Source of the DNA: Rhodothermales bacterium
GTDB taxonomy: Bacteria > Bacteroidota > Rhodothermia > Rhodothermales > JAHQVL01
Length of the DNA stretch: 64,000 bases
Direction of reading: 5' to 3'
Assembly (NCBI GenBank): GCA_041391505.1
Contig: JAWKNW010000004.1
Coordinates: 309,896 to 373,895 of the forward strand
The position numbers and the translations under genes are program-made. The notes below the pieces were generated by a model. It made no database searches, had not been told where the DNA came from, and saw nothing but the letters and a program-made list of their open reading frames with translations. Positions 18,377 to 27,418 of the stretch are shown here, one piece after another (the first letter of the stretch is position 1; each line of letters starts with the position of its first letter).

Positions 18377-20545
18377 TCACTCCGTCAGCGCGAACGCGTA
18401 GTAATTCCGGGGCAGGGGGTTCGCCGGCGCGCCGGTGAGCGCCGACAGCATGCTGCCCCCCGCCGGCCCGGCGCCGATCACGACAAACTGCCTGCCGTCG
18501 ACTTCGTAGATCGCCGGGATGCCCTGCACGGGGCCGGGCAGCCGGTGGGTCCAGATCTCCTCGCCCGTATCCTTGTCGAGGGCCCGGAAGGTCTTGTCCG
18601 TCGCCACGAACAGGAGCCCGCCGGCGGTAACGGACGGCCCGCCCCGCATCCCGACGGAGCCGGTATTTGTGATGCCGCGCTCGACGAGCGCCTCCACATC
18701 CCCGACCGGCCGCTCCCATATCTTGTTGCCCGTATGCATGTCGTAGGCCGTCAGGGTCTCCCACGGGGGCTTGATCGCATACCCGATGCTGGCGAGGAAA
18801 TAGCCGTAGCCCGTTTTATAACGCACCGGGCCTTCTTCGGGCCCCGTAGACGTCGCCGGCGGCGGAGGTGGCGGCGCGAATTCCGGGAACGAGAGGTAGG
18901 AGATCAGACTGCTCACCTCCTGATCGGTGAGGTCGCGGAACGCCGGCATCGTCCCCTTGCCCTCACGCACCTGCTGGCGCACCTCCTCGGGCTTGAGCCG
19001 ATCCATCACATTCACCAGCGACGGGATGAGCGGAGGCTGGCCTTCCAGGTTTGCCATATGGCACAGCTGGCAGTTCTGGCGGTATACAAAGGCGCCGCGC
19101 TCGGGCGGGAAGGCGTCCGGCCCGGGGACGCCGGGGATCTCACGCTCCAGCGTCAGGACGGTCGGGAAGTTTTTGTTGAGGATGTAGAAGATGCCGTTCT
19201 CGGGGTCCGCCGCGGTCGTGCCCCAGTTGGCGCCGCCGCTGTTGCCCGGCATCTGCATCGTGGGGGTCGTGCTCGGGGGCGTGAAGAGCCCCAGGTTGTT
19301 CATGCTGGCCACGTAGCGCCGGAGGCTGTCCTGTTCTTCCTGGGGGATGTACGGGTTGACGTCGTCTTCGGTAAACGAGAGGACGCCGAACGGCTCGGGC
19401 CAGGTCGGGTAGGGCTGGGTGGGCCAGGCTTCCTCGCCGGGCATGTCGGATGGAGGGACGGGCCGCTCCTCGATCGGCCACAGCGGCTCGCCCGTTACCC
19501 GGTCGAAGACGTACACGTACCCCGTCTTGCCGGCTTCCACGACGATGTCTGTCTCCTTCCCCTCGTGGGTCACCGTCAACAGCACCGGCGCGGCCGTCAG
19601 GTCGAGGTCCCACAGGTCGTGATGGACCGTCTGGTAATGCCAGATGCGTTCGCCCGTGCGGGCGTTGAGCGCCACGAGCGAGTTGGCGAACAAGTTGGCG
19701 CCGAGGCGGTCTGCGCCGTAAAAGTCGTACGTGGCCGAGCCGAGCGGCAGGTACAGGATGCCGCGTTCCACGTCGACGCTCATGCCGCCCCAGACGTTGG
19801 CGCCGCCGGCGGTTTTCCAGGACTCGGGGTTCTCCCAGGTGTCGTACCCGTATTCGCCGGGATGGGGGATGGTGTGGAAGACCCAGGCGAGCTTGCCCGT
19901 CCGCGTGTCCCACGCCCGGATGTCGCCCGGGCCCGAACCGTAGCCTTCGCCGGGGCCGGAGCCGAGAATGACGAGGTTTTCGAACACGATGCCGGGGGAG
20001 GAGGGCGTCGCGCGGATTTTTTCGGGGTCGCGCGAGATGCCTTCCCGGACGTCGATCGCGCCGTCCGGGCCAAATGAGGGGATGCCCTCGCCATTTTCGG
20101 CGTTGATGGCGTAGAGCAGGTTGCCGCGGGGGACAAACAGCCGGCGGTCCGAGCGGTTGGCGCTCTCCCAGTACAGGAGGCCGCGGTCGCGCACGCCGCG
20201 CCCGGCCCGCGGGAAGGAATGGACCCATAGCTCTTTGCCGGTGCCGGCGTCCAGCGCCACGAGCGCGCCGCTATCGGCGACGACGTACATCATGCGGTCG
20301 ACCACGAGCGGACTGAATCCCGACGGACCGTTGTCTCCGGCGGGGTAGGTCCACGCGACGTCCAGATCCTTGACGTTCGATCGGTCGATCTGCGTGAGCG
20401 AAGAAAAGTGCGCCGCGCCGGCGTCGCCTTCGTACATGCTCCACGATGCATAGGGCGACGAGTTGTCGGCGCAGCCGGCGAGGAAGATCAGGGCGGCGAC
20501 CGTCCACAGGGGTAAGGTGGATCGGTAGGGGTTCACGCGCATCAT
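18377..20545 (-). CDS. PQQ-dependent dehydrogenase lipoprotein with inserted cytochrome c (third paralogue)
   Basis: 722 aa from ATG 20545 (MM pair; 20542 also possible). The lipobox FLAGC ends at Cys25. The architecture is the same as in the two genes at 3543 and 5775: propeller blades with YLPLGSATYDFYGADRLG, HHDLWDLD and GNSGGANWG, the heme site CQLCH at residues 492-496 with methionine-containing follow-up (GTMPAFRDLT), and closing blades LTAYDMHTGNKIWERP, PSVTAGGLLF, DGRQFVVIGAG. A Pro-rich linker (FAPPPPPPATSTG) after the cytochrome is unique to this copy. Its opposite strand and separate location show that it is regulated independently. Substrate unknown; electrons should pass from PQQ to the attached heme. 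Confidence 0.9.
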   Translation of the reverse strand: MMRVNPYRSTLPLWTVAALIFLAGCADNSSPYASWSMYEGDAGAAHFSSLTQIDRSNVKDLDVAWTYPAGDNGPSGFSPLVVDRMMYVVADSGALVALDAGTGKELWVHSFPRAGRGVRDRGLLYWESANRSDRRLFVPRGNLLYAINAENGEGIPSFGPDGAIDVREGISRDPEKIRATPSSPGIVFENLVILGSGPGEGYGSGPGDIRAWDTRTGKLAWVFHTIPHPGEYGYDTWENPESWKTAGGANVWGGMSVDVERGILYLPLGSATYDFYGADRLGANLFANSLVALNARTGERIWHYQTVHHDLWDLDLTAAPVLLTVTHEGKETDIVVEAGKTGYVYVFDRVTGEPLWPIEERPVPPSDMPGEEAWPTQPYPTWPEPFGVLSFTEDDVNPYIPQEEQDSLRRYVASMNNLGLFTPPSTTPTMQMPGNSGGANWGTTAADPENGIFYILNKNFPTVLTLEREIPGVPGPDAFPPERGAFVYRQNCQLCHMANLEGQPPLIPSLVNVMDRLKPEEVRQQVREGKGTMPAFRDLTDQEVSSLISYLSFPEFAPPPPPPATSTGPEEGPVRYKTGYGYFLASIGYAIKPPWETLTAYDMHTGNKIWERPVGDVEALVERGITNTGSVGMRGGPSVTAGGLLFVATDKTFRALDKDTGEEIWTHRLPGPVQGIPAIYEVDGRQFVVIGAGPAGGSMLSALTGAPANPLPRNYYAFALTE

Positions 20546-21082
20546 ACGGATGGGGTTCGTGGGGTGAGGCTCAGGCAGCAAGACGCCCGGGCAGAAAGAA
20601 GGGAAGCGCTACCGAAAATAGACGCCAGCCGCTACAATGGCGATCTTTTACATGCGCTTGACGGCGCGATGACGAAGATTTGACATTCTTAACGTTTGCC
20701 GGTCCGGGTGGTCTTGCGCACCCGGGTGATATCCTTGAAGGGAGGATGGCCAGAAAGCCGTTGGTATGCTCTGTTGAAGTGCCAGGTGCCTCCCGTCGCA
20801 CGTTACCCGGAAAACGCCCAGCGCAGGGTCGATCCTTGAAGGCAGTCTGCTTTCCCAGTGCTCGCCCGGCTCCCCGGGCCGATAACAAGCTTTGTGGAAT
20901 ATCACAGCAGCCTCTTGCCGGTACCTCCCGCCCCGCGCGATTTTGCGTCAGGCAAGGCAGCCGACTCGGCTGGTTGCCCGGATCGCGTGTCCAGTCCGGA
21001 CGATGCGTCCATCCACAGACTACCCCTACGGGCAACGCGGTATGTCCAACGCGCGGGAGCGGAGCGCCGGCCGCACAATCAC
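20546..21082. other. 537-bp intergenic region, no gene supported
   Basis: This separates the divergent quinoprotein (minus) and beta-barrel (plus) genes, so both promoters should lie here. Visible items are a TTGACA word at 20680 without a good -10 at 17 bp, a 7-bp hairpin CCGGGTG/CACCCGG (20704-20725), and a segment at 20795-20826 (CGCACGTTACCCGGAAAACG...) resembling 48208-48237. Long open frames run through it in several phases, but none has a start, codon pattern or domain that convinces. Confidence 0.5.
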
Positions 21083-21847
21083 ATGAACAAAAAAGGGTTT
21101 GCCGCGAACGGCGTCCTGTTCGCCGTGCTGTTTGCGTTCGCCGCGAATGCCGGCGCCCAGGTGACGGACAGCTCCCGATCGGTCAGGTCCTACACCGGCC
21201 TGCTGACGGTGACCAACAAGGGCATCTCAACCATCCCGTCCTTCACGCTCGGGAGGCCGGCGGCGACGGTCGACCTGATCGTCAGCGGAAAACGGCTGAG
21301 CTTCGAACCACAGTTCCGCGTCGCACTGGAGGATGGGAAACCGTGGTCGTTCATCTTCCGCTGGCGCTACCGCGCCATCCAGAAAAAGAAGGTCAACCTG
21401 CGCTTCGGCGCCCAGCCGGTCCTGTCGTTCCGGACGCGGACCTTCGATTCGGACGGGACCCCCGAGGATGTGATCGAGGCGCGGCGTTATCTGGCCAGCG
21501 AGATGACCTTCAACTATACCCCGGCGCCGCGCGTCACCCTCGGCACGTATTATCTGTATTCGCACGGCATCGATCCCTCGTCGAACCGCAATACCCACTA
21601 CGTGGGCCTCAACCTCGGACTGGTCAATGTCCCGGTCGCTCCCCGGCTCACCTTCAGCCTCGTTCCTCAGATCTATTATCTGCGTATCGTGGGCGACCAG
21701 GGATTCTACGTGATGTCCCGCTTCTCGCTGGACATGGCGGACTTCCCGCTGTCGCTCCAGGCCATCGTCAACAAGACGATCGACAGCGAGATCGCCGGCG
21801 ACGACTTTTTGTGGAACGTGAGCCTGCTTTATGCCTTCCGGTTTTAG
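21083..21847 (+). CDS. Putative outer-membrane beta-barrel protein
   Basis: 254 aa. ATG 21083 (MNKKGFAANGVLFAVLFAF) gives a signal peptide cleaved near NAGAQ; the longer frame upstream is unsupported. The mature part is rich in alternating strands (RLSFEPQFRVALEDG, WSFIFRWRYRAI, VNLRFGAQPVLSF, VTLGTYYLYSHG, LTFSLVPQIYYLR) and ends in FLWNVSLLYAFRF, with the terminal aromatic Phe typical of BAM-inserted barrels. About 10-12 strands seem possible. I do not recognise a specific family. It lies 104 bp upstream of the rhamnosidase and may share its transcript, which would fit an oligosaccharide-uptake or sensing role, but this is inference only. Confidence 0.8.
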   Translation: MNKKGFAANGVLFAVLFAFAANAGAQVTDSSRSVRSYTGLLTVTNKGISTIPSFTLGRPAATVDLIVSGKRLSFEPQFRVALEDGKPWSFIFRWRYRAIQKKKVNLRFGAQPVLSFRTRTFDSDGTPEDVIEARRYLASEMTFNYTPAPRVTLGTYYLYSHGIDPSSNRNTHYVGLNLGLVNVPVAPRLTFSLVPQIYYLRIVGDQGFYVMSRFSLDMADFPLSLQAIVNKTIDSEIAGDDFLWNVSLLYAFRF

Positions 21848-21951
21848 GCGCTAAGGGATGCCCGGCGAGGACGCGCCGACCCGGGGCCCGCGGTTGCATC
21901 CGCTGGACCGCATGGCTAGATTGCGAAGCGCATAGCCATCCCGCCTCCGTC

Positions 21952-24333
21952 ATGCTCTCCGTCCGTCTGCTTCTCGTTTTTCTGTCGATTGCGCTGGTGC
22001 AACCCGCCCGGGCTCAGCAACGCCGCGCTACCCAGTTCGAGGGCGCACCCGCTGCGGCCTGGATCGCGCCGCCAGATGCCGACCTCCAGGCCTTCGGTGT
22101 CTATCACTTCCGCCGCACCTTCGAACTGGCCGCGGCGCCCGCCGCGTTCATCGTCCACGTCTCGGCGGACAACCGCTACCGGCTGTTCGTGAACGGGGAG
22201 CCTGTATCTTCCGGCCCTCAGCGCTCGGATCTGATGCACTGGCGGTACGAAACGGTGGACCTCGCGCCCTATCTGCACGCCGGCTCCAACGTCATCGCCG
22301 CGCTCGTGTGGAACTGGGGTTCGCAGCGCCCGGTGGCCCAGCACTCGTATCGGACGGGCTTCCTGCTTCAAGGGAATAGCCCCGCCGAAGCGGTGATCAA
22401 TACGGACGCGACCTGGAAGGTTTTCGCCGATGCGGCCTATGCGCCGATCGCCATCGGATTTCGCGATGTGGGGGGATATTATGCGTCCCCGCCCGGCGAG
22501 GAGGTGGATGGCGCCCGGTATCCCTGGGGATGGGAAACCGCTGGATTCGACGACACGGCCTGGCCGCAGGCGCAGGGCGGTCAGGGCTTCGGCTCCCGAT
22601 TTACACAGCTACGCGGGCAGCACCCGAACGGGGAAGCAGGCGCCTGGCAGCTGACGCCGCGCACGATCCCGCCGATGGAGGAGGCGCCCGTCCGCTTCGC
22701 CCGCGTCCGCCGCGCGGAAGGCGTCGCCGCCGGCGAGGGATTTCTCACGGGCGCCGGCGATCTCGTCATTCCGCCGAATACGGAGGCCTCGCTCGTGCTC
22801 GATCAGGGGCATCTGACCAATGCCTACGCGATCCTCGAAACGAGCGCCGGCGCCGGCAGCACCATCACACTGACCTACGCCGAGTCGGGCAAGGACGAGC
22901 AGGGACGCAAGGGCAATCGCAACGAGCTCGAGGGCAAGCGCATCGCGGGAGTGCGTGACGTTTTTCATCCGGATGGGGGCGATCATCGGCGCTTCCAGAC
23001 GCTCTGGTTCCGGACCTACCGCTACGTGCAACTCGACGTGAAGACGGCCGATCAGCCGCTGCGCATCCACGACCTTCATGGCCTCTTTACCGGGTATCCG
23101 TTTGAATTGAAAGCCCGGTTCGATAGCGACCTGCCCTGGCTGGCGGACGTGTGGACCATGAACTGGCGCGGCGCCCGACTCTGTGCCTGGGAGACGTTTT
23201 TTGACACGCCCTATTACGAGCAGCTCCAGTACATCGGCGACACGCGCATCCAGGCGCTCATGACGCTCTACATGAGCGGCGACGACCGCCTCATGCGGCA
23301 GGCCATCACGCATTTTAACCTGTCGCGCATCCCCGAGGGCATCACGAACAGCCGGTATCCCTCCGAGCTGGGTCAGTACATCCCGCCGTTCTCGCTGCTC
23401 TACGTGGCGATGGTGCACGACTACTGGATGTACCGGAGCGACGCCGACTTCGTCCGTAACCTCGTACCCGGCATCGAGAGTGTACTCGCCTGGTTCGAAG
23501 CCTATATCGACGATACCGGGATGATGGAGCCGCTGCCCTGGTGGCCTTACGTCGACTGGGCCTGGCCGGGCGGCCGGCCCCCGGGAGCCAACGACGGGCA
23601 CTCGGCGATGATCACACTCCAGTACGTCTACGCCCTGCAGCGCGCCGCCGATCTGGAAGACGCGCTCGGCCTGCCGGCCGCCGCAGCACGGTACCGCACC
23701 CTCGCCGCCGACCGCATCGCCGACGTCCGCGCCCGCGCCTGGGTGGCCGAGCGCGGCCTCTTCCGCGACGCGCCGGAGTCGGACGCCTTCAGCCAACAGA
23801 CCAACGTGATGGCCGTCCTGACCGACGCCGTGCCGGCCGCCGAACAGCACGCCGTCATGGAACGCGTCCTGGCCGACACGTCGCTGACGCAATCGACCTA
23901 CTATTACAGCTTCTACGTCTTTGAGGCGCTGCGCAAAGCCGGCATGGCCGACCGCTACATCGAGCAGCTCGCCCCCTGGCAGGAGATGCTCGCGATGGGG
24001 CTCACCACCACCCCCGAAACCCCCGAGCCGACGCGGTCCGATTCGCATGCCTGGGCGGCTCACCCGAATTACGGCCTCCTGGCGACCGTGCTCGGCATCC
24101 GGCCGGCGTCGCCCGGGTTCGCGACGGTCGAGATCGCGCCGGCGCTCGGTCCCCTGAAACGGGCGGAAGGCGTCTTGCCGGTCGAGCAGGGCGACATCCG
24201 GGTGAAGCTGGAGCGCCGGGGAACGGCCGGCGTGCAGGCCGAAATCGTCCTGCCCGACGGGCTGAGCGGCTCGTTCGTGTGGGCCGGCCAGCGAACGATG
24301 CTGCGCCCGGGCCGGCAGACGCTGTCGCTGTAA
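21952..24333 (+). CDS. Alpha-L-rhamnosidase (GH78-like), secreted
   Basis: 793 aa. ATG 21952 begins a signal peptide (MLSVRLLLVFLSIALVQPARA-QQ); the same frame is open ~1.3 kb further upstream but without homology. Order of parts: N-terminal beta-sandwich with AFGVYHFRRTFEL and DNRYRLFVNGEPV (sugar-binding rhamnosidase N domain), a second sandwich (FRTYRYVQLDV), then the (alpha/alpha)6 catalytic barrel from ~residue 390 with WETFFDTPYYEQLQYIGD. The last segment sits where GH78 enzymes carry the general-acid Glu. A C-terminal sandwich starts at HPNYGLLATVLGI. It releases terminal L-rhamnose from plant or algal glycosides. The nearby esterases and oxidases would process the remainder. Confidence 0.88.
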   Translation: MLSVRLLLVFLSIALVQPARAQQRRATQFEGAPAAAWIAPPDADLQAFGVYHFRRTFELAAAPAAFIVHVSADNRYRLFVNGEPVSSGPQRSDLMHWRYETVDLAPYLHAGSNVIAALVWNWGSQRPVAQHSYRTGFLLQGNSPAEAVINTDATWKVFADAAYAPIAIGFRDVGGYYASPPGEEVDGARYPWGWETAGFDDTAWPQAQGGQGFGSRFTQLRGQHPNGEAGAWQLTPRTIPPMEEAPVRFARVRRAEGVAAGEGFLTGAGDLVIPPNTEASLVLDQGHLTNAYAILETSAGAGSTITLTYAESGKDEQGRKGNRNELEGKRIAGVRDVFHPDGGDHRRFQTLWFRTYRYVQLDVKTADQPLRIHDLHGLFTGYPFELKARFDSDLPWLADVWTMNWRGARLCAWETFFDTPYYEQLQYIGDTRIQALMTLYMSGDDRLMRQAITHFNLSRIPEGITNSRYPSELGQYIPPFSLLYVAMVHDYWMYRSDADFVRNLVPGIESVLAWFEAYIDDTGMMEPLPWWPYVDWAWPGGRPPGANDGHSAMITLQYVYALQRAADLEDALGLPAAAARYRTLAADRIADVRARAWVAERGLFRDAPESDAFSQQTNVMAVLTDAVPAAEQHAVMERVLADTSLTQSTYYYSFYVFEALRKAGMADRYIEQLAPWQEMLAMGLTTTPETPEPTRSDSHAWAAHPNYGLLATVLGIRPASPGFATVEIAPALGPLKRAEGVLPVEQGDIRVKLERRGTAGVQAEIVLPDGLSGSFVWAGQRTMLRPGRQTLSL

Positions 24334-24385
24334 AAGCCCACCTGTTCCATCACCCGGGGCCGGCGAGACGTGCTTGTTTGTTATA

Positions 24386-24418
24386 CCGATGCGTTGTTTT
24401 TTTAATGGAACGCATCGG
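24386..24418. repeat. 10-bp perfect inverted repeat after the rhamnosidase
   Basis: CCGATGCGTT (24386-24395) and AACGCATCGG (24409-24418) are separated by a T-rich 13-nt loop (GTTTTTTTAATGG). There is no T-run after the second arm, so termination would be atypical; the loop sequence is unusual. It lies 40 bp before the GTG of the esterase and may be a regulatory hairpin. Confidence 0.5.
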
Positions 24419-24457
24419 ATTTACCGCTTATGTCGCCTTCACACAATCTGAAGTCCT

Positions 24458-25747
24458 GTGAAAAAGCTCACATTGCTCCTGTATATCGCGGCGTGCTGGA
24501 TGTCGATGAACAGTGCGCTCGCCACCCAACCTCCGACCGATGGCGCGTACGGGGTAGTCATTGAGGGGTATGACTGGGGGCCGGCTGTAAACAAGGTGAT
24601 CTTGGCCCTTGAGGAGCCGGTTGCGTCCGTCGATTGGAGCGTCTACAGCGTGATGGTGCGGCGTTCGTCCGACTGCGCGACCATCCCCGCGAGTCAGGTG
24701 CTCGGCAGCCGGACCGTCATCGGGGGCTATGTGTCCGATGCCCGGGGGACGCGCGTGGAAGAGGGTGACCACATCACGCTCGTGCTCGCCGTGGCGCCGA
24801 ATCTGCCCATCGGTTCGCCGATCCAGTATTCCCGCGGGGAAGGCTGCAACGGCAACAGCTGGATCGACTACGCGATGACCATCCGCGATGAGACGAAGGG
24901 CATGGTCTGGAGTCGGGAAGTCAATAGGTACATGCCGCTCATCGATCGGTTCGATCTTTCCGGTAGGTACTCGGATGGGCACGGCATCACCATGTCCTAC
25001 GCCTCGTACAGTCCCCAAAACGTTCAGGGCAAGGCCCCGCTGATCATCTGGCTGCACGGCGGCGGCGAAGGGGGCGTCGATCCCTCCATCCCCCTGATCG
25101 CCAACCGGGCGGCCAACTACGCCTCGGACGACCTCCAGGCCATCTTTGGCGGCGCTTTTGTGCTCGTGCCGCAGAGCCCGACCCGCTGGATGGACAGCGG
25201 CCAGGGCTCGACCAGCGGTCAGGTGGACGACATCTACTTCAAGGCCGTAAAGGGGCTTATCGACGACTTCATCGCGAAGCATCCGGAGGTGGACCGCAAT
25301 CGCATCTATGTAGGGGGATGTTCGAACGGCGCCTACATGACCCTCAAGCTGCTCATTGAATACCCGACGTTTTTTGCCGCCGCCTTTCCCAGTGCCCTCG
25401 CGTTTCGGGACGCCTACCTCACCGATGCCCAGATAGCCCGGATAAAGAAGATCCCCATCTGGTTCATCCAGTCAAAAGACGACGGAACAACGGTTCCGGA
25501 CGAAACGGTGGTGCCCGTGTATACCCGGTTGAAGAAGGCGGGGGCTCCGAACGTCCACTTCACGTTCTACGATCACGTCGTGGATATCACCGGTTTTTTT
25601 GGAGGTGAGGGCTACCGGTACCCGGGTCACTGGAGCTGGATCTATTCCCACGCCAACCTGGCGCGGCAGGACTATGATGGGAGCCCCGTGATGGTGGATG
25701 GTCGGCCGGCGACGATCATGGAATGGCTGGCGGCTCAATCCCGATAA
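24458..25747 (+). CDS. Secreted alpha/beta-hydrolase esterase (PHB-depolymerase/feruloyl-esterase-like)
   Basis: 429 aa with a GTG start at 24458, supported by the signal peptide (KKLTLLLYIAACWMSMNSALA-TQ). An N-terminal Ig-like sandwich (~25-150) precedes the hydrolase domain. That domain shows LIIWLHGGGEGG (oxyanion region), nucleophile elbow GGCSNGAYM with Ser289, probable acid Asp in QSKDDGTTVP, and probable His in GHWSWIYSHANL. This matches secreted peptidase/esterase proteins annotated as prolyl-oligopeptidase-like or PHB depolymerase family, which often cleave polyester or feruloyl bonds. It is 124 bp downstream of the rhamnosidase. The substrate is not determined. A bidirectional terminator follows at 25857. 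Confidence 0.85.
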   Translation: MKKLTLLLYIAACWMSMNSALATQPPTDGAYGVVIEGYDWGPAVNKVILALEEPVASVDWSVYSVMVRRSSDCATIPASQVLGSRTVIGGYVSDARGTRVEEGDHITLVLAVAPNLPIGSPIQYSRGEGCNGNSWIDYAMTIRDETKGMVWSREVNRYMPLIDRFDLSGRYSDGHGITMSYASYSPQNVQGKAPLIIWLHGGGEGGVDPSIPLIANRAANYASDDLQAIFGGAFVLVPQSPTRWMDSGQGSTSGQVDDIYFKAVKGLIDDFIAKHPEVDRNRIYVGGCSNGAYMTLKLLIEYPTFFAAAFPSALAFRDAYLTDAQIARIKKIPIWFIQSKDDGTTVPDETVVPVYTRLKKAGAPNVHFTFYDHVVDITGFFGGEGYRYPGHWSWIYSHANLARQDYDGSPVMVDGRPATIMEWLAAQSR

Positions 25748-25856
25748 GCCGCATGCCGTGCTCGGGAGGCAGCCCTGGAGTACCGCGGTGCGCGCGGGCG
25801 GCTGTCACCATCCAGGCCGGGTGCCAGCAGAGACGGAGTTACGCCACAGCATAACA

Positions 25857-25892
25857 AAAGCCCCTGAACCGAGATGGTCCAGGGGCTTTTAC
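25857..25892. terminator. Bidirectional terminator between esterase and tRNA-Leu
   Basis: AAAAGCCCCTG and CAGGGGCTTTT form a stem with a 13-nt loop, T-runs leaving on both strands. It can end the plus-strand esterase transcript and the minus-strand tRNA transcript, whose 3' end is 8 bp away. Confidence 0.88.
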
Positions 25893-25899
25893 GTCTCGG

Positions 25900-25983
25900 T
25901 GCCCAGGGCGGGACTCGAACCCGCACGCCCTTGCGAGCACAAGATTTTGAGTCTAGCGCGTCTACCAATTCCGCCACCCGGGC
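25900..25983 (-). tRNA. tRNA-Leu (anticodon CAA)
   Basis: 84 nt on the minus strand. The acceptor stem GCCCGGG pairs with CCTGGGC (one G-U), discriminator A, CCA not encoded. The D arm is GCG-GAATTGGTAGA-CGC, the anticodon loop CTCAAAA with CAA at 34-36, a long class II variable arm (TGCTCGCAAGGGCG) and the T arm GCGGG-TTCGAAC-CCGC. The anticodon stem CTAGA/TCTTG carries a U28-U42 mismatch where an A42 would restore pairing. Confidence 0.95.
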
Positions 25984-26008
25984 AGGGAGGATGGCGCTAA
26001 CCCGATCT

Positions 26009-26034
26009 CCAGCACAACGGTTCCGTTGTGCTGG
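26009..26034. repeat. Perfect 12-bp hairpin upstream of tRNA-Leu
   Basis: CCAGCACAACGG and CCGTTGTGCTGG flank TT, with no T-run on either side. It lies 26 bp outside the tRNA 5' end and abuts the heptamer hairpin. A role in ending the phosphate-symporter transcript or processing the tRNA leader is possible but unproven. Confidence 0.55.
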
Positions 26035-26108
26035 TTCAGGGGTAGCAGGTTTAATGTGCAAGGCGTGATCGAACCAGCCTTGAACATTGAACATGCTATC
26101 CTTGAACC
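26033..26108. repeat. Heptamer-array hairpin (CCTTGAA words), no cargo
   Basis: The left arm 26033-26063 and right arm 26078-26108 are 31 nt each and match as inverted repeats at 26 of 31 positions, with a 14-nt loop. The right arm reads CCTTGAA, CATTGAA, CATGCTA, TCCTTGA, ACC. It sits 10 bp beyond the symporter stop codon. The same words occur at 30048-30556 and 42558-42628. Confidence 0.8.
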
Positions 26109-26118
26109 AATCCTGCGA

Positions 26119-27249
26119 TCAGAGCACCAGCTCCAGCAGTAGCGGAAGCAGGAAGAACAGCCCCACGAGATAGAGAAAGGCGTAGACGCGGTTGGTATAC
26201 GCCAGTTTGCCCATGAAATCGGCCATGCGGATCGGAATCTCGCGGATCGGCTTGATGCCGTAGATGATCCCGATCCCGAACACGTTGAACAGTACGTGGG
26301 TGAACGCCACCGTCAGGCCGGCCAGCGCGGCCACCTCGCCCGACGCCGCCAGGGCGAGCGCCGCGAGCAGCGCCGTCACCGTCGTGCCGACGTTCGCGCC
26401 GAGGGTGTACGGGAAGATCTGACGCACCGTCAGGATGCCGGCGCCCACCAGCGGGACCACGACGGACGTCGTCACCGACGAACTCTGAACCAGCACCGTC
26501 AGCACCAGGCCGCACGCCATCGAGGCCATCGGCGAGCCGAAGATGTACTTGTGCAGGATCTGCTCGGAACGCCCCATCATCATTTGCTTGAGCAGCACGA
26601 CGAGGTAGCGCAGCGCCAGAAACAGCAACACGAGACCGACGACCAGCACGAGCCAGCCGACTTCGTTCATTAACCCGATGAGAAACCCGGTGATCGGCTT
26701 AATGACGGCCTTCAGCGGGCTCAGCAAACTGGCGCCGCCCACGCCGGCCAGACCGCTCGTCAGCATGGCCGCCGGCCGCGAGATCGCGCCGAACAGGAGT
26801 TCGAGCGGGAACAGGATGAGCACGGCCAGCAAATTGAAGAAGTCATGCACCGTCGCGCCGGCCATGGCGCGGCGGAACTCGTCCTTGCGGGTGATGTGCC
26901 CCATCGACACGATCGTGTTCGTCACCGTCGTTCCGATGTTCGCGCCCATGATGATGGGCACGGCTCCTTCGATCGACAGCGTGCCGCTGGCCACGAGCGC
27001 AACCGTGAGGGACGTTACCGTGGAGGAACTCTGCACGAGCGACGTCGCGAGGATGCCGGTCAGCAGCGCCATGATCGGACTGGACGTCGTGCTCAGCAGC
27101 GTCTCGGCGAAGCCCTTGCCCATCAGCTTGAAGGCGTCGCTCATCATCTCGAGGCTGACGAAGAAGAGCATCAGGATGCCGAGCAGCGCCAGGATACGGA
27201 GCGCGGTGAGCGCGCCTTGAGGCAGGGAGGAAGAGGAATCGTCCGTCAT
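26119..27249 (-). CDS. Na+/phosphate symporter (NptA/PNaS type)
   Basis: 376 aa from ATG 27249 (MTDDSSSSLPQGAL); the 40 extra upstream codons lack membrane character. It has two inverted halves, each with the family signature: SLVQSSSTVTSLTVALVASG with MGANIGTT near residue 95-125, and VLVQSSSVTTSVVVPLVGAG with LGANVGTT near 260-290. The QSSS motifs mark sodium/phosphate cotransport. About eight to nine membrane helices. It lacks the C-terminal PhoU-like domain of longer bacterial members. It lies downstream of a porin on the same strand (169-bp gap), and that porin has a Pho-box-like array before its start, so both may be induced by phosphate limitation. Confidence 0.92.
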   Translation of the reverse strand: MTDDSSSSLPQGALTALRILALLGILMLFFVSLEMMSDAFKLMGKGFAETLLSTTSSPIMALLTGILATSLVQSSSTVTSLTVALVASGTLSIEGAVPIIMGANIGTTVTNTIVSMGHITRKDEFRRAMAGATVHDFFNLLAVLILFPLELLFGAISRPAAMLTSGLAGVGGASLLSPLKAVIKPITGFLIGLMNEVGWLVLVVGLVLLFLALRYLVVLLKQMMMGRSEQILHKYIFGSPMASMACGLVLTVLVQSSSVTTSVVVPLVGAGILTVRQIFPYTLGANVGTTVTALLAALALAASGEVAALAGLTVAFTHVLFNVFGIGIIYGIKPIREIPIRMADFMGKLAYTNRVYAFLYLVGLFFLLPLLLELVL

Positions 27250-27418
27250 ACGATTGCGTGTTTTGCCGTCTGCTGCGGGTGTCGCGGCGGTGCCGGCATC
27301 ACGGGTGCTTGGTTGGGTTGCGTCAGGTCGGAAGGAGAGCCCCGAAGTTTTTCGGTCCAGGAGTTCCATCGTGGTTGTGTTGGCGTAATGGCTTCACACC
27401 GGAGTGCGAGGCCCGTGT

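Noticed and set aside
20680..21951. N-terminal extension of the rhamnosidase through 1.3 kb
   Set aside because: The segment overlaps the signal-peptide barrel gene at 21083-21847 in another frame and has no homology; ATG 21952 begins a proper signal peptide.
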